Program-made: the position numbers and the translations under genes
Assembly (NCBI RefSeq): GCF_039926425.1
Contig: NZ_JBDSWZ010000270.1
Coordinates: 1-12,727, forward strand
Source of the DNA: Dokdonella_A sp039926425
GTDB lineage: Bacteria; Pseudomonadota; Gammaproteobacteria; Xanthomonadales; Rhodanobacteraceae
Reading direction: 5' to 3'
DNA length: 12,727 nt
In this document: piece by piece, positions 1 to 6,059 of the stretch
Position numbering within the stretch: the first letter of the stretch is position 1
How the letters are laid out: each line of letters starts with the position of its first letter
Notes under the pieces: model-generated
Seen by the model: the letters and a program-made list of their open reading frames with translations, nothing else
Database searches by the model: none
Told to the model about the DNA's origin: nothing

Positions 1-108
1 AAAGCGCCCAAACTCATCATCGGCGCCATGATGCGAAAACTCGCCCACGTTGCCTTCGGCGTTCTCAAATCCGGAAAACCGTTCGATTCACGTCTTCACG
101 GAGCTTGA
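1..108 (+). CDS. IS110-family transposase, C-terminal fragment (cut by window start)
   Basis: The reading frame is open from base 1 to a TGA at 106-108 and encodes 35 residues beginning KAPKLIIGAMMRKLAH and ending PFDSRLHGA. The 'IGAMMRKL.H.A.GVLKSG.PFD' block is the conserved C-terminal tail of IS110-family (DEDD plus serine domain) transposases, so this is the end of an otherwise out-of-window gene. These enzymes catalyse insertion and excision of their element; some members are guided by a bridge RNA encoded in the element's non-coding end. The catalytic residues lie outside the window, so it is not possible to say whether the full copy is intact. The visible part shows no frameshift. The right end of the element should lie within the following hundred bases, before the dehydrogenase stop codon at 208. 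Confidence 0.85.
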   Translation, partial: KAPKLIIGAMMRKLAHVAFGVLKSGKPFDSRLHGA

Positions 109-123
109 TCCGAATAACAGTAT

Positions 124-166
124 CTACCGACGCCCGGTAGGTCGGACGCGTTTTTTTCGTCCGGCG
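124..166. other. Structured non-coding stretch after the transposase: two adjacent hairpins
   Basis: Two stems lie back to back. CTACCG (124-129) pairs with CGGTAG (135-140). GTCGGACG (141-148) pairs with CGTCCGGC (158-165), with one G-T wobble, across a loop containing seven T. An alternative stem, CCGAC (127-131) with GTCGG (141-145), would place the T run 5 nt downstream and so resemble a plus-strand terminator for the transposase. The stretch probably belongs to the right end of the IS110-family element, where structured ends or part of a bridge RNA are possible. The exact element boundary cannot be seen. The hairpins are read directly; their role is inference. Confidence 0.35.
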
Positions 167-183
167 CTTTCACCTTGAAACGT

Positions 184-199
184 AGCGCGCGCCCGCGCT
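184..199 (-). terminator. Possible weak terminator hairpin after the PQQ dehydrogenase gene
   Basis: AGCGCG (184-189) and CGCGCT (194-199) form a perfect 6-bp stem with a 4-nt loop, 8 nt beyond the dehydrogenase stop codon on the minus strand. The bases after the stem on that strand contain only a TTT, not a proper T-tract, so termination efficiency is doubtful. It is the only obvious hairpin directly after this gene. Confidence 0.35.
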
Positions 200-207
200 T
201 GTTGCAC

Positions 208-2169
208 TTACGGCGTCACGACAGGCAGCGCGAACGCGAGCACGTAATCGCCGATGGTGGTTCCCAGTTTCGCGTGACCTCCTGCGGCCACCACCACGAA
301 CTGGCGACCGCCTGATTCGTAGCTCATCGGCGTTGCCTGGGCACCGGCCGGCAGGCGCATCGTCCACAGCTCCGCGCCGCTCGCCGTGTCGAATGCTCGC
401 AAGTAGTTGTCGGTCGTCGCGCCGATGAAGGTGAGTCCGCCCGCGGTGGTCATCGGTCCGCCCATGTTCGGCACGCCCTGCGTCCCCCAGAACGGCCATG
501 GCGCACGGTCGCGCGACGTGCCAAGCGGGCGATCCCAGGCAATCGTTCCGTGCGCCAGATCGACCGCGACCAGTTTGCCCCACGGCGGCGCGGTACACGG
601 TGCACCGAGCGGAGATTGCAGCAGTGTCCGCCGCATGCCATAGGGTGTGCCGCGCTGCCAGCCGAATTCCCACCCCTTGTAGTGACCCGAGTCGTACTCG
701 TCATCGAGCTTCGCGCGCGGAATCAGCGCAACGATGAAGGGAAGATCCATCACGTTGGCGATCAGCAACTGGCGCTGCGGATCCCACGCTCCGCCGCCCC
801 AGTTCGAACCGCCTGCGTAACCGGGACGCTCGATCGTTCCGGCAACGCTCGGCGGCGTGAAGATGCCTTCACTGTGCAGCGCGGCGATGGTGTCGCGACA
901 CGCGTTGCGGTCCCAGAACGTCATGCCCCACGCATCGTCGGGCGTCACTTTCGCATGCGACACGAGCGGCGGCAGCGACGAAAACGGTTGGGTCGGCGAC
1001 GGCAATTCGCCGTCGACCGCGTCCTGTGGTACGGGTCGCTCCTCGATTGGAAACAGCGGCGACCCGTTGGTCCGGTCGAATACGAAGACCTGGCCCGTCT
1101 TGGTCAACTGCACAACCGCGGGCACCTTGACGCCGTCGTGATCGAGCTCGACCAGGATGGGCTGCGACGCGGTGTCGTAGTCCCACAAGTCGTGGTGGAC
1201 GAGTTGCCGACCCCACACGAACTCGCCAGTTGCCGCACGCAGCGCCACCAGCGAATCGGACCACGGCGTGTCGCCCGGACGCATTCCGCCGAAGAAATCC
1301 GGGCTGGCCGAACCGGTCGGAATGAAGACCAGACCGCGCTCCGCATCCACTGCCATCGGCGCCCAGGCGTTTGCCGCGCCAGTCCATCGGGCCTGTTGAC
1401 CGTCGACTTCGGCGAAGTCCGGATTCGCCGCATCGGCCGGCATCTTCGCGCTTCGCGGAATCGGATCCCAATGCCACAGTTCCCGGCCGGTGCGTATATC
1501 GAACGCGCGTACAACGCCCAGTTCCAGATCGCTCCCGCCGTTGTCACCGATCGACGACCCGACAATCGCCACATCGCCGGCAATCGCTGGCGGTGACGTC
1601 ACTTCGTATTGTCCGACGCGACGTTCACCGGCGCGGACGCCATTCGACAACGCAATCTCTCCGTTCGCGCCGAAGTTGCTGCAGCGCTTGCCGGTTTTCG
1701 CATCGATCGCAAGCAGCCGCGCATCGATCGTCGCGAACAGGATGCGCTGCGCGCATGCGGCGTCAGCCGTGCCGCTTGCGTCACGCCACCAGCTCACACC
1801 GCGCGTGGTCATCTCGGAGTAGTCCTTCCATGTCGGCACGTCGGCATTGAAGTGCCAGCGCTCCGTCCCTTTCGCCGCGTCCAGCGCAAACACCTTGCCG
1901 GTCGCCGTGCTGATGTACAGCGTGTCGCCAATCAACAACGGCGTCGCCTCGAACGTCAGTGCATCGTGCGCACGTGCGAAGCCTTCGCCGAGTTCACCGG
2001 TGCGAAAGCTCCACGCAAGTTCCAGATTGCCAACGTTCTGCGGTGTGATCTGCGCAACTGGCGCGTGGCGCTGACCATTGCCATCCCCGCCGTACGCAGT
2101 CCACTCGAAGGGTGCGGCATGCGCCAGTGCGCTCACTAGCAGGAACGGAAAAACGTTGAGCCATTTCAT
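208..2169 (-). CDS. PQQ-dependent dehydrogenase, secreted, membrane glucose dehydrogenase-like
   Basis: This 653-residue quinoprotein should oxidise a sugar or alcohol in the periplasm using pyrroloquinoline quinone. The chosen ATG at 2169 follows a good GAGGAG ribosome binding site and gives a typical Sec signal peptide, residues 1-18 (MKWLNVFPFLLVSALAHA), probably cut before APFEW. An upstream in-frame start would bury this signal. The rest is an eight-bladed propeller. TRGVSWW is at 122-128 and VHHDLWDYD at 324-332. Asp330 and Lys357 have the same 27-residue spacing as the catalytic Asp466 and Lys493 of E. coli glucose dehydrogenase, from my recollection of that sequence. The C-terminus (DNYLRAFD, then AGGHAKLGTTIGDYVLAFALP) is also typical of that family. 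The N-terminal membrane domain of E. coli Gcd is missing, and there is no CXXCH haem motif, so the electron acceptor must be a separate protein. No PQQ synthesis genes are in the window. The substrate is not predictable. Confidence 0.9.
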   Translation of the reverse strand: MKWLNVFPFLLVSALAHAAPFEWTAYGGDGNGQRHAPVAQITPQNVGNLELAWSFRTGELGEGFARAHDALTFEATPLLIGDTLYISTATGKVFALDAAKGTERWHFNADVPTWKDYSEMTTRGVSWWRDASGTADAACAQRILFATIDARLLAIDAKTGKRCSNFGANGEIALSNGVRAGERRVGQYEVTSPPAIAGDVAIVGSSIGDNGGSDLELGVVRAFDIRTGRELWHWDPIPRSAKMPADAANPDFAEVDGQQARWTGAANAWAPMAVDAERGLVFIPTGSASPDFFGGMRPGDTPWSDSLVALRAATGEFVWGRQLVHHDLWDYDTASQPILVELDHDGVKVPAVVQLTKTGQVFVFDRTNGSPLFPIEERPVPQDAVDGELPSPTQPFSSLPPLVSHAKVTPDDAWGMTFWDRNACRDTIAALHSEGIFTPPSVAGTIERPGYAGGSNWGGGAWDPQRQLLIANVMDLPFIVALIPRAKLDDEYDSGHYKGWEFGWQRGTPYGMRRTLLQSPLGAPCTAPPWGKLVAVDLAHGTIAWDRPLGTSRDRAPWPFWGTQGVPNMGGPMTTAGGLTFIGATTDNYLRAFDTASGAELWTMRLPAGAQATPMSYESGGRQFVVVAAGGHAKLGTTIGDYVLAFALPVVTP

Positions 2170-2233
2170 CGACGACACTCCTCGGAATGGAGTCGATTCC
2201 AGCCGAATGACACATCGGTGGCAATCAATCCGT

Positions 2234-2268
2234 GACGAACGGGACCGGGCGCGACGTGAGCGGGACCG
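2234..2268 (-). promoter_or_regulatory. AlgR-type box and 21-bp-spaced repeats upstream of the PQQ dehydrogenase
   Basis: On the minus strand CGGTCCCG occurs twice (complement of 2261-2268 and of 2240-2247), exactly 21 bp apart, or two helical turns. The downstream copy runs into CCGTTCGTC (complement of 2234-2242), identical to the 9-bp site bound by AlgR, the LytTR-type regulator of Pseudomonas aeruginosa. LytTR regulators commonly bind direct repeats spaced about two turns. The box is 64 nt before the dehydrogenase ATG, and the adjacent upstream gene encodes a LytTR regulator, so it is a natural candidate target. The repeats are seen directly; binding is inferred. No convincing sigma-70 -35/-10 pair was found in the same gap. 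Confidence 0.5.
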
Positions 2269-2298
2269 TGTCCGTTCCGTGGCGACGCGCAAAACCCT

Positions 2299-3072
2299 CT
2301 AGACGATCTTCCAGTCGTCGGGAAGGAGCCGCCGATAGCGCCGGCTCATCATCAGCTCGGTGCGGTCCGCGAGCGTCAGCTTGACGTCGCCATGGGCCCA
2401 TGGCGACACCTCGGCGATGAAAGCCGAACGCACCAGATGCGAGCGATGGACACGCAGGAACTCCGATGGATCCAGTCGTTGTGCCAGTCGGGACAGCGTC
2501 GCCCGCACCAGATGCATGCGCACCGCGGTATGGACTTCGACGTAATTGCCGGCAGCACTCATTCGCATCACATCGGCAATCGGCACGACGACCGACCGTC
2601 CGCGTTCGTGCACGACAATGCGGCTGAGCGCCGGCGTGTGACGCAGATCCGCGCCGAGCCGGCGCAGCCGTTCCTCGTCGGCCGCGTCGCCGCCGGAATC
2701 ATGACGAGCGGAGAGACGCTCGCCCACACGCGCCAGGCACCGATCGAAACGTTCGCGGTCGAACGGCTTCAGGAGATAGTCGAGCGCGGCGAACTCGAAT
2801 GCACGCAGCGCGTGTTCGTGAAACGCAGTGGTGAAGACGATCAGCGGGTACGGAGGTGAGGCGCGCGTCAGCAGATCGAAGCCACTGCCTGAACCGAGCT
2901 GGATGTCCAGAAACAACACGTCCGTCGAATGATCGCGCAGTGCCGCAAGACCCCCGGCAACGGTGTCCGCCTCGGCGACGACGCGATAGCCCGCATGGGA
3001 GTCGAGCAGCCGACGAAGCTTCGCACGTGCCGGCGGTTCGTCCTCGACGATCGCGACTCGAACCTCAGACAT
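2299..3072 (-). CDS. LytTR-family response regulator (AlgR/LytT type)
   Basis: This 257-residue DNA-binding response regulator has an N-terminal receiver domain (about 4-120) with acidic pair Glu10-Asp11, phospho-acceptor Asp56 in LFLDIQL, Thr81/Thr82 and Lys102 in the LLKPF motif. The C-terminal LytTR domain (about 150-250) shows the usual hallmarks: ISRxxxxPIADVxxMSAAGNYVEVHT-like strand order, FLRVHRSHLVR, and a final SRRYRRLLP. LytTR domains contact direct-repeat sites through beta strands. The gene overlaps the kinase gene by 8 bp, so the two are almost certainly co-translated as a cognate pair. The next gene downstream is the PQQ dehydrogenase, separated by 129 nt that contain an AlgR-type box. 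The family is certain, the regulated functions are not. No terminator was seen after the stop. Confidence 0.93.
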   Translation of the reverse strand: MSEVRVAIVEDEPPARAKLRRLLDSHAGYRVVAEADTVAGGLAALRDHSTDVLFLDIQLGSGSGFDLLTRASPPYPLIVFTTAFHEHALRAFEFAALDYLLKPFDRERFDRCLARVGERLSARHDSGGDAADEERLRRLGADLRHTPALSRIVVHERGRSVVVPIADVMRMSAAGNYVEVHTAVRMHLVRATLSRLAQRLDPSEFLRVHRSHLVRSAFIAEVSPWAHGDVKLTLADRTELMMSRRYRRLLPDDWKIV

Positions 3073-4198
3073 CGCGTGAGAGCGGCACGTCGATTTTCAC
3101 ACGTGTGCCGCCGGCGGCTCGCGGGCCGATCTCGAAGCGGTGGCGTGACGGATACATCAGCTCAAGCCGGCTGCGCACGTTCGAGAGACCGACACCGCTT
3201 TTGAATCCGGCGGAGATGCCATCGCCGTTGTCCTCGACGGTGCAGACAAGCCGGTCACCAACCGAACGGATCGTCACGTCGAGCCGCCCTCGCCCGCTCT
3301 TCAGGCCATGTTCGAACGCATTCTCGACCAGCGGTTGCAGAAGGAGTCGCGGAATCTGCGCATCGCGTGCCGCCGGATCGAGCTCGATGACCGTTTCGAG
3401 TTGTCCGCGATAGCGCTCGCGCATCAACGCGAAGTAGCGTTCGAGCCAGATCACGTCGTCCGCGACGCGCACATGGGTACTGCCGGACTCGCCCAGTGCT
3501 GCGCGCAGCAGGTCAGCAAACGCGGAGATCATCCGATCGGCTGCATCGACGTCCTCGTGCATCCGATTGGAGATGGCATTGAGCGTGTTGAACATGAAGT
3601 GCGGCTCGATCTGCGCCGTCAGTCGCGCGAGCTGCGCCTCGCTGAGATCACGTTCGAGACGGATGACCGCCATTTCCCGTTCGCGGCGCACCCGAACAGC
3701 GCGCCATGTCACGCAGAAGCCGATCATCAACGCGTAGGTGATGAGATCCTTCTGTAGTTCATACGTGAAGCCGAGCCAGGGATCGCGGAAATCGTAGTGG
3801 CTCGCATGTGCCATGTAGACGATCTTCCGGATCAGGATCATCCCGCTTGTGTGCACCAGTGAAAACACGATGGCGACGGGGATGTGCACGGGCACACGCC
3901 GAAGCCAGTCCGCTCCGGACAACGGAAATCGACGCTCGAACCGGAACACTCCGATCGCCAATACCGCCAGCACCACCACGCTGCTGAGCTCCCACGTCAA
4001 CGGCTCCCACGCCGCGATCGTGCTGCCATCGTTGCGCGCGCCGATGATCTGATTGACGCCGAGCCAAAGGCCCATCGCGAGCCAGGCGCCGACGTAGCCG
4101 ATCCACGCGAGCAGACCCACGGGACGCCTCACTGCCGATACCGGAGTCGCAACGGATCTCGCCAAGTCGCGATGTCCTGTGCGATCTGCGGACTTCAC
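3065..4198 (-). CDS. LytS/AlgZ-type sensor histidine kinase
   Basis: This 377-residue inner-membrane sensor kinase should phosphorylate the regulator encoded by the overlapping downstream gene. Four hydrophobic segments (about 26-50, 69-86, 101-125 and 147-166) form a membrane sensor with short loops and no large periplasmic domain. A coiled linker (about 167-190) leads to the His_kinase domain: AQIEPHFMFNTLNAI with His200, then the N box LLLQPLVENAFEHGL (Asn293), VEDNGDG (321-327) and GVGLSNVRSRLELMY (335-349). These are the marks of the LytS/YpdA/AlgZ class. The start is GTG, 6 nt after the stop of the cation transporter gene. No strong Shine-Dalgarno is visible, so translational coupling is likely; GTG codons near residues 23 and 27 are possible alternatives. 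The signal sensed is unknown. Confidence 0.92.
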   Translation of the reverse strand: MKSADRTGHRDLARSVATPVSAVRRPVGLLAWIGYVGAWLAMGLWLGVNQIIGARNDGSTIAAWEPLTWELSSVVVLAVLAIGVFRFERRFPLSGADWLRRVPVHIPVAIVFSLVHTSGMILIRKIVYMAHASHYDFRDPWLGFTYELQKDLITYALMIGFCVTWRAVRVRREREMAVIRLERDLSEAQLARLTAQIEPHFMFNTLNAISNRMHEDVDAADRMISAFADLLRAALGESGSTHVRVADDVIWLERYFALMRERYRGQLETVIELDPAARDAQIPRLLLQPLVENAFEHGLKSGRGRLDVTIRSVGDRLVCTVEDNGDGISAGFKSGVGLSNVRSRLELMYPSRHRFEIGPRAAGGTRVKIDVPLSRDV

Positions 4199-4204
4199 CG
4201 CCCG

Positions 4205-5113
4205 TCAATCCGCGACATCGGGTTCGAAGAACGACCATCGAATATCGGTGAAACGTGTTTTCAGGTCCTTCTCGACCGCGTTGATCGCATCGACGATTCC
4301 GCGTGTCGACAGGTCGCGGCTCATCTCCGCCTTGATTGCCACCATCACCTCTGGCCCGAGCTGCAACGTGATCAGGTTGAACACGCGGGCGATCTCGGGG
4401 CGCGCGTTGAGGAACACGAGAATCTCGGCCTTGTACTCCGGATCGACGCTCTGGCCGATCAGCAGAGCTTTCACCTCGATCGCGATGAAGACCGCAATCA
4501 CCACCAGGAGCACGCCGATTCCGAGCGTGCCGATCGCATCAAAGACAGGATTGCCGGTGACCCACGTGAGCACCACCGCGATCAGCGCAAAGACGAGTCC
4601 GAGCAGCGCCGCAAGGTCTTCGCCGAAAATCACGATCAGCTCGCTCTGGCGACTTTGCCGGAACCACTGCCACAGCGACCGCGTTCCGCGCGCCTTGTTC
4701 ACTTCGGTCAGGCAGCCCCACATCGAGATGCTCTCTGCGACGATGCCGAAGGTCAGCACGCCGATGGCGATCCATGGCCATTTGAGCGGTTCCGGCGCAC
4801 CAAGCTTGTGGATGCCTTCATAGATCGAAAACGCGCCGCCGACCGAGAACAGCAGCAGCGCGACGAGGAACGACCAGAAGTAGATCGCCTTGCCCTGCCC
4901 CAGCGGATGGTCGGGCGTCGGCGGCGCCTTCGCGTTGCGAAGGCCAAGAAGCAACAGAAGCTGGTTGCAACAGTCGGCCAGCGAGTGCACCGCCTCGGCG
5001 GTCATCGCGCCAGAGCCTGTCATCACTGCGGCGAAGGTCTTGGCGACGAAGATCGCGAAGTTCGCACCGAGCGCAAAAAAAATCGTCTTGACCGAGTCGG
5101 GCTTGCCGGACAT
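4205..5113 (-). CDS. Cation diffusion facilitator, ZnT9/SLC30A9-like
   Basis: This 302-residue membrane transporter of the cation diffusion facilitator family probably exchanges a divalent metal such as zinc for protons. Hydrophobic segments lie at about 11-30, 38-58, 78-98, 113-133, 160-185 and 192-215, followed by a cytoplasmic C-terminal domain (about 222-302) of the metal-binding dimerisation type. The sequence MTAEAVHSLADCCNQ (37-51, with His43 and Asp47), the loop motif HPLGQG (69-74) followed by YFWS, FSIYEGI (95-101) and the GEDLAALLGL segment (164-173) match the ZnT9-like branch rather than the FieF/YiiP branch. The ATG at 5113 was chosen because the conserved region begins here; longer upstream frames overlap the previous gene. 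It lies 26 nt after that gene and 6 nt before the kinase gene, so co-transcription is likely. Metal specificity cannot be read from the sequence. Confidence 0.88.
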   Translation of the reverse strand: MSGKPDSVKTIFFALGANFAIFVAKTFAAVMTGSGAMTAEAVHSLADCCNQLLLLLGLRNAKAPPTPDHPLGQGKAIYFWSFLVALLLFSVGGAFSIYEGIHKLGAPEPLKWPWIAIGVLTFGIVAESISMWGCLTEVNKARGTRSLWQWFRQSRQSELIVIFGEDLAALLGLVFALIAVVLTWVTGNPVFDAIGTLGIGVLLVVIAVFIAIEVKALLIGQSVDPEYKAEILVFLNARPEIARVFNLITLQLGPEVMVAIKAEMSRDLSTRGIVDAINAVEKDLKTRFTDIRWSFFEPDVAD

Positions 5114-5139
5114 GGATGGGTTCCGTGCTGGATGGATGA

Positions 5140-5493
5140 TCAGTGCGCCACAACGGCGGCGTCGAATGCTGCGACAAGCGTTTTGGGCGCGACGTTGCGC
5201 CACGCGGTCACGAGCGCGTCGCGGACAATCGTCTCCTTCGCGTTCGCAGGATGCAGATGGGTCCAGCCTTTTCGACCCCAGCCCCCGTCGACCGGGGCAA
5301 ATGCCGATGGATCGACACGCATGAACATCTCCTGTTGCTCGATCGTGAATTTCAGAACGCAACGCGGCGCGCTGCCCGGACCGAGTGTCGCGAAGATCTT
5401 CTTGCGCACGCGGAAATCGGGCGTACCCATGTGCGCGCTTTCGACCGCTTCGGGAAGTGACAGGGCGATGCGTCGGAAATGGGCAGGCAACAC
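5140..5493 (-). CDS. MmcQ/YjbR family protein (first copy)
   Basis: This is a 117-residue protein of the MmcQ/YjbR (DUF419) family, a small single-domain fold with a CyaY-like, DNA-binding-protein-like architecture and no settled biochemical role. Typical family sequence runs through it: FRRIALSLPEAVESAHMG, then PDFRVRKKIFATL, a Glu-Gln-Gln-containing strand, and a C-terminal GWGRKGWTHLH with LVTAWRNVAPKTL. The start is GTG at 5493, preceded by a GGAG ribosome binding site; a TTG follows immediately. The length is normal for the family. It sits between a second family member and the cation transporter, all on the same strand, and is the more canonical of the two copies. Confidence 0.85.
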   Translation of the reverse strand: MLPAHFRRIALSLPEAVESAHMGTPDFRVRKKIFATLGPGSAPRCVLKFTIEQQEMFMRVDPSAFAPVDGGWGRKGWTHLHPANAKETIVRDALVTAWRNVAPKTLVAAFDAAVVAH

Positions 5494-5556
5494 GATCGGT
5501 CTCCGCGGCGGCGGGCGCGAGTCTAACAGCGCGCAGATGAAGTCGACTCCGGGCGG

Positions 5557-5928
5557 CTACTGTGCGAGCGCGGCCTGGGTTTTCTTCGGCAGATTTCCAC
5601 GCACCAGTTCATACGAACGGCGCACGAAGCCAGCGAGTTCCTCGTGCGTGAACCGCTCAGGCTCGGTCTCGCTGATCCAGAACGCGCGCGCCATGTACGG
5701 CGCCGGACCCATGCCGGGTTGCTCGCTCAGCTCGAGGAATCGTTCCGTGTCGACACGGAACGAAAGACGCCCGCGCTCTGCACCGAGCGTGCACAGCACG
5801 ACGAACATCTTGTTCGCGACGCTCTGCACGAGATCGACTTCCCATTTGATCGACCGCACGACCCCGGGCCAGCGCGCGCACAGCGCATCCAGCTGCTCGA
5901 CCGTCATTCCGGTGGATTTCGCTGTCAT
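5557..5928 (-). CDS. MmcQ/YjbR family protein (second, diverged copy)
   Basis: This 123-residue protein is of the same MmcQ/YjbR class. It has the N-terminal helix (MTVEQLDALCARWPGV), a strand-turn segment beginning IKWEVDLVQSVANKMFVVL, the strand RLSFRVDTERFLEL, then PYMARAFWIS and a C-terminal helix beginning FTHEELAGFVRRSYELV. The C-terminal 'L...SYELV...LPKK' signature is the branch typical of E. coli YjbR and differs from the AWR ending of its neighbour, so the two are old paralogues, not a recent duplication. It is the first gene of the minus-strand run, with 63 nt before the next gene, and faces the acetyltransferase gene across a divergent gap. Only a weak GGGAA is seen upstream of the ATG. 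Function is unknown. Confidence 0.85.
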   Translation of the reverse strand: MTAKSTGMTVEQLDALCARWPGVVRSIKWEVDLVQSVANKMFVVLCTLGAERGRLSFRVDTERFLELSEQPGMGPAPYMARAFWISETEPERFTHEELAGFVRRSYELVRGNLPKKTQAALAQ

Positions 5929-6059
5929 CGATTCGCATTCCCGAGCGAAGTATCGGCAAGCACCGCGCTCACGGCGCGCCTGCGCCCTGCGTAGAGCGGC
6001 CCAACCCTAGCACGCTCCGCGGCTGAATCGCTCGCCAATAACGGACCGGCGATTAGAGC
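5929..6059. other. Divergent intergenic region
   Basis: This stretch lies between the start of the YjbR-like gene on the minus strand and the acetyltransferase on the plus strand, and should carry promoters for both. I could not pick a confident -35/-10 pair on either strand. GATACT, the complement of 5952-5957, is a weak -10 candidate for the minus-strand run. No AlgR-type box and no strong hairpin were found. Confidence 0.4.

Noticed and set aside
550..1596. Long plus-strand open frame (348 codons) opposite the PQQ dehydrogenase gene
   Set aside because: It is Arg-rich and has no recognisable motifs; it is the GC-rich shadow of a gene with clear family motifs.
2184..2200. GGAAT/ATTCC inverted repeat just upstream of the dehydrogenase ribosome binding site
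   Set aside because: Only a 5-bp stem and no sign of a riboswitch or operator; likely chance.
2299..5928. A new defence or toxin-antitoxin system in the five-gene minus-strand run
   Set aside because: All five products belong to ordinary housekeeping or regulatory families; no nuclease, toxin or NTPase effector is present.
3884..6010. 708-codon plus-strand open frame opposite the kinase, transporter and YjbR genes
   Set aside because: It runs antisense across several well-supported genes; composition is His/Arg/Gln-rich with no domain or ribosome binding site. Long antisense frames are common at this GC content.
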